Shown here one piece after another: positions 10,105 through 21,600 of a DNA stretch of 64,000 nucleotides. The translations under genes were made by a program, and so were the position numbers. Source of the stretch: Lepeophtheirus salmonis (Eukaryota > Arthropoda > Copepoda > Siphonostomatoida > Caligidae); assembly GCF_016086655.4 (NCBI RefSeq), contig NC_052141.2, positions 3,534,001-3,598,000 on the forward strand, given 5' to 3'. Positions within the stretch are counted from its first letter, which is position 1. Every line of letters begins with the position of its first letter. Below the pieces are notes generated by a model, which was not told where the DNA came from, did not search any database, and saw only the letters and a program-made list of their open reading frames with translations.

Positions 10105-11075
10105 TGTTATAAAGTCGGTCCTTATATAGGACTAAAGACTGACGTCCGGTTCCGTCCCATCTTGGTCAGGTCTAGTTCAGTCCTAAAACTTACAAAATTC
10201 GATTCATGATCACGTCCTTTTAATTTATTCCTTCTTTATTCCGAAGGACCGACGGTCTTACGAACCTGCCAAGGACTGATAAGGACAGACACAACTATGT
10301 ACAACTACTATTTATTCGGTACATTCCAGTCGTAGGACCGGTCGTATCAGTTCTTGGGACCGGCCCTTAAGACAATGTGTCCTTCGGATTGATTAAAGAA
10401 AAAGGAACTTACTAAGTTGAGTGACGTCATCCGTGATTTTTCTAATGTTTTGTTGATCCTTACTTAGGACTCTGAAGACTGAGCTCTTGTCCAGTTCAGT
10501 CTTGGTCTGTTCCAGCTCAGTCCTGCATATCAGTCATACAACTCATAAAGTTTGGTCCTTGATGACGTTGCTCAATTTTATTAATTATTTGTTAAATAAA
10601 TTCTAGCATTGAATGTCAGAAGGACATACGGTCTTGAGGACTTTTAGAACCAATACTACGACTGGAATGTACCGAATATTTACAAATACTATTTATTCGG
10701 TCCAGTTCTGTTCCTATCAGTCCACGGGACATGTCCAGCACAGTCTTAGAACCGGTCCTTCGGACTGTTAGATCTAGAACTGATTTATAAAAAAAAATGA
10801 AATAAAGTTGAGTGAGGTCATCAAGAACAAAACTTTATGCTAAGTTTTAGGACTGATATGCAGGACTGATTTGGACTGAACCGAGACTGAACTGGACGGG
10901 TCTGCCGTCTTCAGTCCTATATAAGGACTAACCCAAAACTATCTGTCAGTACTAGAACTGATTAAAAAATGAAGCAATCAAGTTGAGTGAGGTATTCAAG
11001 GACCGAACTTTATAGGACGGATATGTTGGACCTAACTGTACGGCACGTCAGTTTTCAGCCCTAAATAAGAATGGA
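10105..11075. repeat. R2 cluster, four or more further units in mixed orientation
   Basis: An inverted unit at about 10112-10296 ends gacagacacaactatg. Further blocks follow at about 10300-10480, 10480-10690, 10690-10950 and 10950-11075. Diagnostic blocks are tgatatgcaggactgatt, gaccgagactgaac-type text, ccttcggactg, tgacgttgctcaat and gttgagtgaggt. The order and text closely parallel the cluster at 4255-5228, including the same tcataaagtttggtccttg phrase. The two clusters may share a compound ancestor. Confidence 0.65.
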
Positions 11076-11732
11076 TACAACAGAAATTACAAATAACAAC
11101 AGTGAGAAGCATTCTCTCAATGTCACATGAATGACATTGAAGGGTGAAGACGTATCTAGGAATAATAATGAAGAAAAAAAATACGTAATTGCACTCAAAG
11201 AAAGAAGAATGGGTAATTACCAAAGGGAATGAGGGAGAGAGGAAAGAAAAAGTGTATAAACCATTCATTGAGTTCCCTGAATGGTATTAAATATTATTGT
11301 ATATGTATGTAAGGCTGTAAGTGCTATTGAAAATGTAATCACCTTGAGGGAATTAGTTTTTTTCTATATAATAACAGGATGAAAAGGAAATAATAGAAAT
11401 GCCTTGGAATATGTCGTAATTAACACCTGATCAAATACCAGCGGTGATTACATTAATTAATACCATTATTATCCAAATTATTTCGCACGTAGTGTATTAT
11501 AAGAACCTCTTAGATTATCGAATGACGAGTAGATGTAAATGATCCTTTAAATCATCCATTTTACTTGGTAAAAACAATCTCCGAACGACAAATCTCAACG
11601 TAAATACCGATCATCATAAGTTATCCATTAATTTCTCCACTAAAATGTCTTTTAAATGGTGACAAAGGTGTAGTTGAATGCAAAATACAATTGTAGGGTT
11701 TTAAAATGTAATATTATTCACTATGTAAAAAA
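11076..11732. other. Unassigned spacer
   Basis: AT-rich. A minus frame at 11032-11268 spans the R2 edge and has no domain. No TIR or coding signal was seen. Confidence 0.3.
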
Positions 11733-12050
11733 ATAAAATATACATGTTAATCCTGATAGTTTGAAGAATGATTTAGAGGAGAGAGGCGTAGCTGCCATGA
11801 CGTTTGATTAGGTTGGCCGCAAATAGCTATGGAAATAAGGAAATACAGACAAATATCAATCCCTATTTAGCATGAAATTATTACTTTGATATCGATCCTC
11901 AATTTCAATCAGAATCAAACAAGGACAAATACTTATAACTCCCAATTAATCCTCGGCATTACTCTTTATAATCTCACGGTGACCCATAAGTCTTAGGACA
12001 GCAACTTCCACTTAATATTTCTCCTTGATAGGTCTGTTTTTTTTATTATG
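11733..12050 (+). repeat. R4 hAT-type MITE fragment
   Basis: The text tacatgttaatcctgatag ... tttgaagaatgatttagag ... catgacgtttgatta ... gatatcgatcctcaatttc follows the order of the R4 element at 8702-9156. Neither terminus was recognised, so the copy is truncated or too diverged at its ends. Confidence 0.55.
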
Positions 12051-12119
12051 ATTTGCCCAACCTCCATCTCTTTTTGTTATTAAATAAACTTTTTCTAAGA
12101 CGTGTTTTTGAACATCTAA

Positions 12120-12760
12120 CGACGACATCATGAAAACGATGACAGTCATCATTTACTTCATTTTGAAGTGAAAAGCCCTTTTGCCATTACCAAGGCCCTG
12201 AAAGACCTCAGTCTGCCCAAGTCATCAATCCACTATGCAAACAAGAGGTACAAGGATACTATGAGTGCCGATAAAAGACCCAAGAGTGGTCACCCGAGGT
12301 CCATGAGGACACTCAACCTGATAACAGAAACGAGGTCGAAAAACAAAACAAAAACAAAAAAACGCTGAATGAGAAGGATGTTTTGTGAGGCTGGCTTGTT
12401 TAAAAAAAAACCATACGTAAGGTGGTCAGGGAGGTTCTGAGGATGAAGTCGTCTCCTCTACAAAAGCAAGCAGCCTCTCAGCAAGACCACAATGGCCAAG
12501 AGGCTGACCCGGACAAAGGTACTTTAGAAATTCCTTAATTCTTGTACACACGTTTCAACATTTGGACTGATGAGAAGATCTCCAACATGGAGTTGGCTTA
12601 TAAGAGCCACAACGATCGGAAACTGAGTTGGAGCATCGAGGACATTCCCCTGGACGAGTGCAGCGTGGGTCTAAATTTAGTAGTGATGGACGATTCCAAA
12701 AAGAATCCACATGCCCTTTCCGAAGTGATTTTTGTTAAAAGTAGTAATACATAAACCGAT
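12120..12760 (+). pseudogene. Tc1/mariner transposase relic (family B)
   Basis: An N-terminal helix-turn-helix-like piece (FAITKALKDLSLPKSSIHY) starts near 12178, followed by a basic linker (KRPKSGHPRS). After frame breaks, 12542-12754 carries the first catalytic block as FNIWTDEKISNMELAYK, with aspartate and glutamate retained, and then DIPLDECSVGL, the strand that follows this block in related elements. The second and third catalytic blocks are absent and the element stops near 12760. The ends were not identified. Confidence 0.7.
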
Positions 12761-13260
12761 TCTAGAGTTTTTTAAATAATAGTTAAGAGATATTATTTAT
12801 TATTTTGCTGATAGGGGCATCCACATATTACATTTAAGGGGATGGGGCTTGGTTTTTGGATTTAAAAAAAAAATCAAAAATTTTTTACATATAATTTTTT
12901 CTTTTTTAATTTCGAAAATTAAAATTCTTATATAAAATTTTTGGGAAACAACTCACATTTTCACTTTTTGGGTGAACAATTTTTTAAAATACATGGTAAC
13001 TCACAGACAATTTAAATTTTTTAATTTCAATTATAATCTATGACGTCCCTATTGTTAGAATTTTCAATTTAATGTATCATAATCACTGCTTGGCAAGAAA
13101 AACAGATTTTAACAAAACACATAACCACTCATTCACTATGACGTCAATATTAAAAGCGGAGTGGAAGTCCAACATCATTCGTGCACGCGTTAATGTATAA
13201 CTTTGTATTTCTATTAACCTTGGATGTGACTAAATGACTCATAAGGAAGAGTGCCCCCCC
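12761..13260. repeat. AT-rich R5-like tail and unassigned spacer
   Basis: 12830-13020 has alternating A-runs and T-runs with phrases such as aaaatttttgggaaac that resemble the R5 tails elsewhere. 13020-13260 is unassigned and ends in a C-run at 13254-13261. Confidence 0.35.
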
Positions 13261-13272
13261 CTGGTTGCGTGC

Positions 13273-13473
13273 CTAGCTGGAGGAATATGTAGCAGCTTCT
13301 AATTTTAAGGCAATTAGAATTGAGACCTCCAATACCCTACCTTCCATGTCTTGAATGTCCACTCTTTTCATAGAGTACTTTAGATATGGCAATCTTTTAT
13401 TTAGAATACCGCCATCTTCACGTTCATGTCGGAAACTTTTCAGATCCCCCTCATACATGTATGGCATGAACAA
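13273..13473 (-). CDS. Possible short coding fragment, unknown
   Basis: A 66-codon minus-strand frame with a protein-like composition: charged N-terminal half (EGDLKSFRHEREDGG, KRLPYLKYSMKR) and an aliphatic C-terminal half. No domain is recognised. A GGTAGGG string within it (gacatggaaggtaggg on the minus strand) could act as a splice donor, but no acceptor or partner exon is evident. It could be an exon, a fragment of an unknown mobile element, or chance. Very uncertain. Confidence 0.15.
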   Translation of the reverse strand: MFMPYMYEGDLKSFRHEREDGGILNKRLPYLKYSMKRVDIQDMEGRVLEVSILIALKLEAATYSSS

Positions 13474-13479
13474 ACATAA

Positions 13480-14122
13480 ATAAATTATTAAAAAAATATT
13501 TTGAAAAGTCCACGAAACAAATGAAAGTCCTCACTTGTGAGAATGTCATGGAATTAGCCCATTTTCACAGCTTTAATTTAATCCAATAGATAAACTACCA
13601 AAGAATATATTTTGATCAATAAACAATTTATTAAATATCCCTTCATTGTTTTTTTATTGTACATATCTCATTTGATCATCAATAAAATTTTACTTAATAA
13701 TAATAAAAAAATTCTTCCTTTCTAGGTCAAAGGATGGATTTAAAGGGATGAAACGATCCATCATGATGCCGCAAGGCATCACATATACCCCAACTCTTCT
13801 TCAAGTACATAATTAGAACCTGATATGAAACATTCCTCATTGTTATTGCCCCACCGCCTAAAGGAGTTTTTAATTGAGAAGGAAGAGTAGGAGAGATAAA
13901 GAGAGAGGTTGTGTGATGTGACTTGTGTTAAACCAGGGATAAAATCTAATTATATTTAATTCTTCTTCTTTTTTCTTTTTTTTTTTACTAAAAAAAATAA
14001 AGAAAGAAAAGAAAAAACCATATAGAACGTTTATTTCAACTTACAACTCCACAGGGATACTCCTAGATACTGTTTTGGTTGTTGCTCTTCGTTTCTATGA
14101 CCATGAGAAGCAGAGACACCCC
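13480..14122. other. Unassigned spacer
   Basis: Mostly AT-rich and apparently single-copy within the window. The stretch 13730-13950 is less AT-rich but shows no open frame. Confidence 0.3.
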
Positions 14123-14155
14123 ATGGAGGAGTGAGAGCCTTCCTCACTCCTCCAT
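14123..14155. repeat. Perfect 13-bp hairpin
   Basis: ATGGAGGAGTGAG at 14123-14135 is followed by a 7-nt loop and its exact reverse complement at 14143-14155. It is unusually GC-rich for the region and lies 35 bp before an R3 element. Confidence 0.7.
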
Positions 14156-14189
14156 ATAGACCACATTGACTCCAACCTATAGGTAAAAA

Positions 14190-15410
14190 TTAGAGTTGAG
14201 ACTCAGTTCAAGACCGAACTTTTTTTAGGTTTGGTGTTATGGGATTTTTTCACATTTCATATAGATTTGTACCGATTTTTGGGTCCATAGTATGATCTTC
14301 GATCGTAGGCCGAATATAAATCGTTGCCTCCCCTATCCGTCTCATTTATTAGCTGTACAAAACGAATTTAATTTTATGCAACGTTTTACTGTTTCTTGTT
14401 CATTATATTGAAACTAAACTGACTATATTTCGCTCCAGAGCGCGATCTTCGACCGTAGACCGAAATTTGATGTTGTATAAGTAGTTGACCGACTTTTTCG
14501 GTCTCAATATAATGACCCATTTTTTTCAGTCTCAATCGATGGAGTGATTTTCTCCCTTATCTGTATGATTTATGTGTTGTACAAATATGAATTATGCCTC
14601 ACATACACTTCATATGACGTCATGTGGGTCGATGTTCACAATTGTAAAGTATAACTGACATAAATCCAGTTCATTTTTATATTATTCCAGACGGAGTTAT
14701 TTGTTCAAAGACCGAAATGTAATCCTTTTTAAATCCTGGACCGTTTTTTTCGGTTTGAATATGAAGATCGATTTGTTTTTTGTCTCCATTTATGGACCAA
14801 TTTTCTCGCGTAACCGCTTAACTTATAGGTTATACATATATAATTTATGCAACACTTAATATGACATTATTGTAGGTCAATGTTCACAATTTTGCAACAC
14901 CATTGACGTCAACAAGAGTTCATTAGGTCCAATCTATGTTAAGTGAACCCCCTTTTTCGACATGTTCATCACCGATTTTGATGATTTTAGTTCTAGGTGC
15001 TTATCCAAACAAAGGAACACTATGTCTGAAATTCTAGACTTGTACGAGCACAAGGGCCTCTGGCAGTCCCTCAATTTTGGGGCCCTTTGGAAGGATTCTT
15101 TGTTGTCAAAAATCTTTGTTTTAAAATACTTACTTTAGGAAATGCTTTAGTTTGACTTTTATTAAGAATTATAGCATTCGAGCAAAAAGTACCATCAAAA
15201 TATTATTGTGAAATATTAAAAAGGACGCTTTAGTTAAGTTGCAAGTTCGATTTTGCATATTTTTTTTTTTGTTAGAGGTATAAATTTATAAAATATGTCC
15301 TTGATACCCGTAAAAACAAAACTTTTTTAATAGAGCGAAATAGATCACTTTAACAAAAGTCATAGGGATCTCAGACCAGTCTCGGATTTTCAGACAGAAA
15401 CTCAACACTA
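14190..15410 (+). mobile_element. R3 element, long copy
   Basis: The start tagagttgagactcag and end aaactcaacacta are a diverged terminal pair. The interior repeats the family blocks (cggtctcaatat, ggagtgattttctccc, gtacaaatatgaatta, gtcgatgttcacaatt). At 1.2 kb it is about twice the 633-bp copy at 16199. Extra text at about 14960-15360, not seen in other R3 copies, may be a further insertion of unknown type. Confidence 0.65.
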
Positions 15411-16130
15411 GTGGATAGATATACATATATAATGAATTCTATAATTCTTATTTATAATCTTTAAATACATTTATTATTTCGGGGAAAAGAAGAATAAGTG
15501 TCTTTTTACATACATACATACATAGGTTATCATCCATTTTGGTGTTCCTACTGTGATTGTTTTGAAGGAGGGGTATGAAATAATGATATGTAAATGAAAA
15601 CATATTTTTGTAAAGGACATTTTCTAATTAAATTCCAATTCGAATGAAATATTTATATACATATTTCATTAAAAAGTAATCAAAAAGGGTGTCTGTTAGG
15701 GGTGAAGTGCAGCCCCTTTCGGGCTTTTCAACATAATGGAATGTACATAATAACATTAATTACAAAGATTGAAGGGAGGGGATATGAAGGCAGATATGGG
15801 GGTTCCTATATTTTTAATAAAACACTCTTTTTTAATGTTTTAACGATCAAAATTCTGCAAAGGGGGGGGGGGAAGGAGTAATGACCCTTATGGTTCTGAC
15901 GAAATGCTCGAAAAAGAAAAGGCCATTCACAAGTTTTGTGCGAGAAAGACGATTAAATGCTCGTTTTTTGGACATACGAGCCCAGTTTTTGGTGTTTATG
16001 TTTGTTTACTTCATAAAACTCGAGTATCGATTAACGAACTTTACTCCTGGAATATGACTAGCGATGAAAATCTGTTTTATTGTTTATTTTTCCCCTTGGA
16101 ACTGTTAATATGATGAATGAATTGTGTTTT
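15411..16130. other. Unassigned spacer with TACA microsatellite
   Basis: A short (CATA)n run lies at 15508-15524 and a G-run at 15863-15872. A plus frame at 15904-16113 (69 residues) has no recognisable domain. Confidence 0.3.
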
Positions 16131-17077
16131 CTGCTATTGTTGTCATTATTATTTAATTCCTGAGTAGTAGTGAACTTCCGTTCCTACTACATTCAATTTA
16201 GTATTGAGACTCGGTCCTGCACCGATTTTTTTTTTTTTTTTTTTTCAGTTTGGTCTTAAGTGATTTTTTTCTAGACTGATTTGGACCGATTACTCGGTCC
16301 AGAACACGGTCTCAGACCGTGGACCGATTGTTTTTGGTCTCACTTTGTAGAACGATTTTAATTCGGTCTCTCTATATAGACCGATTTTTTGTTGGTCTTT
16401 ATTTATGGACCGATTTTTTTCGGTCCCATATATTAAAAGAGTCCATTTTTTTCTGGATCAAGTCTCCTTCATTTTTTTTTTTAATAAAATTTAAAAGTGC
16501 ACAATAAGATCTAGAAAAAATACTGTATACATTTAAGAGACGATGGGATCGAAATTAATCCGAGCCATCTCTGTTTAAACTTCGTATAACGTCATTGTAC
16601 TTGAAAAAAACATAAAATGTCATCTGATAAACAAATTATCCGCAAAATCGGGCTAGACCAATTTTTTTCCGACCGAACTAGACCGAATTTTATCCTTTGG
16701 ACCGATTTAGACCGATTTTTAATATGATACCAGTACAGATCGAGCTTTTTTGTTGGATCGAACTAATTTGGTCTAATAAAATATAACTGTCCCAAACTGG
16801 TCTAGGGCTTCCAGACCAAAACCCAACACTAATTCAATTATATTCATAATCTGATTGAACATTCGTATCTGCTTAGACAAGACGAAAAGTGACCCTGATA
16901 ATTTGTTGGTGAGTTATAATTGAAAGTCCTTCTTGGACTCAGAGTAGAATTGAGAATCAATATCGGAAGTATTCTTTCATATGTTGTTGTTTATTTCACC
17001 CCCTCCTCCCTAGTCACAGCTGATTTTAGTTTTTCGTTTTTTATCATGCTCCAAAGATACACGTTTTTCATCATTAC
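16130..17077 (-). mobile_element. R4 hAT-type MITE interrupted by R3
   Basis: Left part: cattattatttaattcctgag at about 16142-16162 and cattcaattta (up to 16200). Right part: attcaattatattc and gattgaacattcg after 16832. Together they are the reverse complement of contiguous text in the R4 copy at 8990-9070. The far end reads ctttttcatcattac-like text near 17077 in place of TTTTCATCACTG. The R3 copy separates the halves. Confidence 0.6.
16199..16831 (+). mobile_element. R3 element, near full-length reference copy
   Basis: It begins TAGTATTGAGACTCGGTCC and ends AGACCAAAACCCAACACTA, a matching terminal pair with TA at both outer edges. It is 633 bp and non-coding, with repeated ggtctc/gaccgattttt blocks that can fold on each other. 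It sits inside an R4 copy, which gives a clear insertion site at TA. Confidence 0.75.
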
Positions 17078-17528
17078 ACATCACTATATTATACAAATCC
17101 CGTAGCAGCGACAATTATGGATTACAAAATCAGTCAAGGAATCATCATATTCTCCTGAAGGAGAATAACAATATGTGCTCACATTCCAGAAATGACTAAA
17201 TATAATTGAATGAAACCTAGAGAGTCGGCAATGCTCTTAAGGACTGTTTTGTGTGGTATGGACTGTTCTGTTGTTGTTGTTGTTAGTGCGTCTTTTTTAA
17301 GATTGCGACGCATCCGTTTCAGTGCAACCACCCACAAATAAGTTTATTATTGTTCAGGTACATCATTGTATACATTTTCAAATCAATACTCTTCCTGTTT
17401 ATAGTTTGATTCAGGATAGCTAAACGGGGAAAAAAACCCATGGTTTAGTGACTATGTTCTTATATATTTACTGCGATGACATACAACAATCTTAAACAAC
17501 TATTAAGAAAAAGGAAATAGTCTCAACT
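17078..17528. other. Spacer with GTT microsatellite
   Basis: A (TTG)n run lies at about 17269-17285. Otherwise unassigned AT-rich sequence. Confidence 0.35.
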
Positions 17529-18358
17529 TTTGGTCTATTGAAATCTGAACACTTGCTAATTCAATTGTTAATGAAGGCTGAGTTGTTATATCGAAATATG
17601 AATTATTTTGATATATTCATGTATAAACAATCAGTTACAAGACAAAACAAACCTAAAATATCTCTTAAATGTGATTGACGAATTTCCATTGGCCTACTCC
17701 AAGTAGTTGAGCGTCTCCTGGACCACCGTCTACTTTGTCAGCAAGTCCGAAACGTTGAAGAGGAAGAAAAGTTCCGTCAAAAAGTCCTAATTGGACACGA
17801 AGAAGTTAAAGAAAACCGCACAAGCCCATCTCCTCGAGTCCATAGAGGGCCAAGCAAGAGATTTCAAGATTGCACTCCAAAATGTACCGAGAAAGTGGGT
17901 GGAAAGAGCCTTTTGAGGGTGGGCAGGCCACTTTTGATACTAGCAATGAAAGAAATTCATCTCCACCGTTGCAAGGCTCTTTTGAATGAGTCTTTTAAGT
18001 TCTTTTGAACTCTTTTTTTAGACACTTTTAGCCCCTGCAGCACTGATGCCATCCTCCTTGACTACACTTCTGGGTACATGTTAAGGAGGAGGCCAGGTGT
18101 GTCCGTCCTCCAATGTCCTCAAAGTCATTGTTAGGTAGCACTGGGACGCCATGCCAGAGGAATACATCTGCAGCCACCTGCAAGTTATCCTTCCGACTAA
18201 GGGCGGCTAAATTCTTGATTAAGAGAGCTCAGGCAAACATCCATTTATAATATTAATTTTGTTGGAATTCCATTGTTAATTAGTAAGTTATATATTGTTG
18301 AAGCTTATATTTCAAAGTGTTCAGATATTAATGTAATATTTGGTTAACACACTGCCCA
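17529..18358 (+). mobile_element. Tc1-like family C, internally deleted copy (C1)
   Basis: The left end (tggtctattgaaatctgaac) and right end (caaagtgttcagatatta) are degraded forms of the family TIR TACCGAGTGGTCCATTAAAA. The interior encodes the DNA-binding half (STVYFVSKSETLKRKK, then KKLKKTAQAHLLESIEG) and, after the junction near 18010-18030, the C-terminal tail (HWDAMPEEYICSHLQV). The catalytic centre is missing. The same junction occurs in C2, C4 and C6, so the deletion predates their spread. Confidence 0.75.
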
Positions 18359-18695
18359 ATATTTCATAGATATATTTGATTGAATTATAGGCTTATTAAT
18401 CTAATTTATGGGCTTAGTTAAGATACCCAAGAGTTTTTTCTACAGTTTAAAACCATAATTTAATCCAAAAGACTTACATATTGGGCCTAATATGGCCCTT
18501 TTTAAATAAAATATATCAATTTATCAATCTTTTATTGTGAGGATGAATTTTGGATATTTTAAGATGAACTTGCTGTATAACCAAATGTTTAATAAGAATA
18601 ATTTGTTGATAGGAATTGACCATAGTTCGAATAAGAAATTTAATCCACACTCAATTTTGAGAAATATCATTTTAGCTTGATTTTGTTAGACTAAC
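18358..18695 (-). mobile_element. R1 MITE, truncated copy
   Basis: Minus-oriented R1 text: gttaagatacccaagag, tattgggcctaatatggccc, aatttgttgataggaattgacc and cacactcaattttgag, ending tagcttgattttgttagac in place of the usual ctttggtgttgac. The other terminus is lost where family C1 abuts. Confidence 0.65.
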
Positions 18696-19554
18696 ACATA
18701 TATAACTATATACATATATCTCAGGCTTGGAGATAGAGTACACCGTTCATTTTGGAGGTATCTGAACGCTTGAAAGTAATAAAATTAAACTATTAACGGA
18801 AACAATCTTTGAGCGGCGTTCATTTAGCTGTATATTTTATTCTGTATAGCCTTCTATTTTACAATTTTCTAACACGTCTGTTCCATTATTGTATCTCGCA
18901 TCCTTTTCTCCAAAAACTGAGAAAGAAATAAGTTATGAAGTTACATATTAGTTAGCTAAATAATTCAATCATTTAAACTATTGTTTATCTCGTATGTGTG
19001 TTACCAATCAACCAATGAAGAACTTGAAGTATTTTTCAATTGAATTGTGTATTACAAACACCAAGTCCAAAGGATATACAAACTGAAAAACCAGGTTAAG
19101 CGCTCGTAATTTCAAATTAGAATTTATATCCAAAATTCTTGTCCTCTTGAAAATGAAGTCTGTATAATTTATAATTTAATTTATTTCCCAAAATTAAATA
19201 AATTATCAAATAGCTATGACGTATCAAGCAAAACAAAGGAATCAAGATACAGCTGACCATCATTTATATATAGTAAATGTTTGTGTTATTGAAATAACCC
19301 CGTAATTTTTTGTCCTATAGGAACTCTGAGGGTATCATGAATTACTTAATAACCAGCTTCACAACCTTCATGAATTATGTGTGTGAAGGAAAGAAAAAAA
19401 TTTCAAGCATCAAGAAGAAAATTAATGATAAAGTGACGTCATCAGTGGTAATTAAAAAAAATTAACTAACTAATTTTTTTCATAATTGAAATTGGCAACA
19501 GGTTCTAGTTTGCCATATCCTAATAAACGCGTTAAATTCAAATTTTTATTAGGA
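18696..19554. other. Unassigned AT-rich spacer
   Basis: No coding signal. The text ctataggaactctgaggg near 19314 and tgtgtgaaggaaagaaa near 19380 show no repeat identity here. Confidence 0.3.
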
Positions 19555-19909
19555 CAGCGGTTCCCAAACTTTTTGATGCGGTGACCTCTTAATAGCATTA
19601 GCCAAGTTTTGGTGACCCCAGGGCAAAACAAAATTATTTGGGGGGATTTTTCTGCACTGTATTTTGGAGCTAACTAGTACTGGGCTATTTATAAAAATCG
19701 ACTTTTAAATATATGAAAATTTATAGGCACAATGCTATAAACATTAAAAAAATTCCTAATACATACTTTTCTCTTGATTTATCATGGTCAATCTCAAACT
19801 TACAGTCTCTCCAGCCAACAGCAACAACTTTTTGAAGGCCTTAGACGATCCCATGCAAATTGTCAGTCAACCTTAGTGGGGCTTACGACCTACAGGTTGG
19901 GAACCACTG
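19555..19909. mobile_element. hAT-type MITE (CAGYGGTTCCCAA ends)
   Basis: It begins CAGCGGTTCCCAAACT and ends GGTTGGGAACCACTG, an inverted pair of the well-known hAT terminus. Secondary inverted text (gcggtgacctct near the start, cttacgacctac near the end) supports it. It is 355 bp with no transposase. The flanking 8-mers do not match, so the target duplication has decayed. A 70-codon frame at 19774-19986 crosses its edge and is not a gene. Confidence 0.8.
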
Positions 19910-21075
19910 CCTTGGGCCTTTGGCTTTTGACCAATATACATTTCAAAGGTAGAAAAATAGAGAAAAAACCCAAGGTTTCGCGATAACTTATTTCCATATT
20001 AATAAAAAAATTCAATTCTCTCTCCTTTTTCCAATTCTTTTACCCTATATTGAAATACTTTTCTCGTTTGAACGTTTGACATTTTTTATACTACTTTGAG
20101 TCTAACTGTATCATTGAAAATATATATACGAGTATATATATATATATATATGTTTATCTCATATGAACCAGGGTTAAATTGAATTAATGTCCTGCCTTAT
20201 CGCTACATCAAAAAGGAGACCGAAAAAAACAGGGGAGAAAATATTCCCTAAAAAAATACAATGTTTATCGATCCGTTATCTAAAATAGATTTTGAACAAC
20301 AATTCTTTCCATTTGAGAAATATAGAATGCGTCGAATTAAACAGTCTTTTTTTTTTTTTTTTTTCATCTCTTCCTTACAAAATTACAGAGATCAACAAAA
20401 TTTTACTTTTTCAAATATCTTTTGAATCTTATATTCAATTTCATTAGTAATTGACGATCCATATTCCAAATGAACTGAGGCTTCTAGAAACAAATACACT
20501 TTTCTAAATGAAACCCATATGATTTAAGCTTCAAATGAACTCATTTTGACGTAAAGACAATGAGAAACCAACCGATGCGTTATTTCTTTTCGAACAAAAA
20601 CCAATTCAATATGGTGATTTTTAACATTTAAATTGGATTCTTTCAATTGGATAATCACATTTAAATTTTAGTTTAAAGCAACATAAAGTCCCTATTTATG
20701 TTGCATGCCAATCAAGCTGTAGAATTAGTAGCGTACTGGGCATTGTTTCATTCTAGAGGCAATATATTAAAGTTTTCTTGGAAATATTGTCCACTGCTTT
20801 CATTCGTTGGAGTAGTAAGGGCCATACTTCTGCCGTGGAAATAAATATGGGCAAAAAATGGTATGACAGAATATTTTAACAAATTAAACTAACTTCAAGT
20901 TTTGTTTGCTAAATTTTTATTTGTGCAGTTGTTTAAAATCTGTTAATTCCTTTAATTTTTTCAAGGCTAGGACTCAAAAATTAGAAATATTGAAAACCGT
21001 TTTCACTTCTCCATATTTTAATTTTGTTCTATTTTATGGCAAATTTTTGTAGCAAAAGTTGGTTATTCAACCATT
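19910..21075. other. Unassigned spacer with TA microsatellite
   Basis: A (TA)n run lies at about 20121-20151 and a poly-T run at 20347-20364. The rest has no open frame or repeat identity that I can place. Confidence 0.35.
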
Positions 21076-21235
21076 TTCTACACTTTTTATTCAATATATC
21101 CCCTCCATTCCGAATGATGGGTTCAATACGGGTACGAACAGGAGCATACCTGGCCATGATCAAGTCTAAGGACATGTTTGCCACTCCTCTGTGACATTCG
21201 GGACCTCAACAGCACACCAAACAGGGAAGTTCAGG
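21076..21235 (-). pseudogene. Tc1-like transposase C-terminal fragment
   Basis: The minus strand reads a C-terminal pattern (LRLDHGQVCS, then PSFGMEGIY in place of a VIAAKGGYIE-type end). It directly abuts a plus-strand fragment of similar type, so two C-terminal pieces meet head to head. Weak, based on pattern order. Confidence 0.4.
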
Positions 21236-21600
21236 GGGTTCACGTCGGTTCAGGACGAAGCCAGAAGTCTGCCGGCCAGAAGGCAGCCATGTGACAGAGA
21301 AGAAGACACAAAATTTGCTCTTTCAAAACCTGGCCGAATTCTGGGAGAGCAAAATGTGGACCTAATCCTCCCCTTTTTGACTATGGCAAGGTTGGACGGA
21401 TCTGGCCAGTTGGAGACCATGTCCGAGGACTTTGTCCAGAGGGCGTGCTCTGGCCTTCATGATGACGTTGGAGCTGTATGTGGAGGCCAATGGCAGCCAT
21501 TTTGAGAAATCTGATGTAAACACGGATTGTAAATTTTTATATAAAGTCATATTGCAAAACATCACCCTTTGTGACGGTTAGTCTTCACCAAACTGTGTGA
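21236..21600 (+). pseudogene. Tc1-like transposase C-terminal fragment
   Basis: The plus strand carries NSGRAKCGPNPPLFDYGKVG, a decayed third-catalytic region, then LETMSEDFVQRACSGLHDD and QWQPF. These match the C-terminal helix (MSEDFVRKTC type) and the ANGGHFE-like end of Tc1 transposases. Text after 21590 (accaaactgtgtgactgtag) resembles a Tc1-type outer end, but its partner was not found. Confidence 0.6.
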
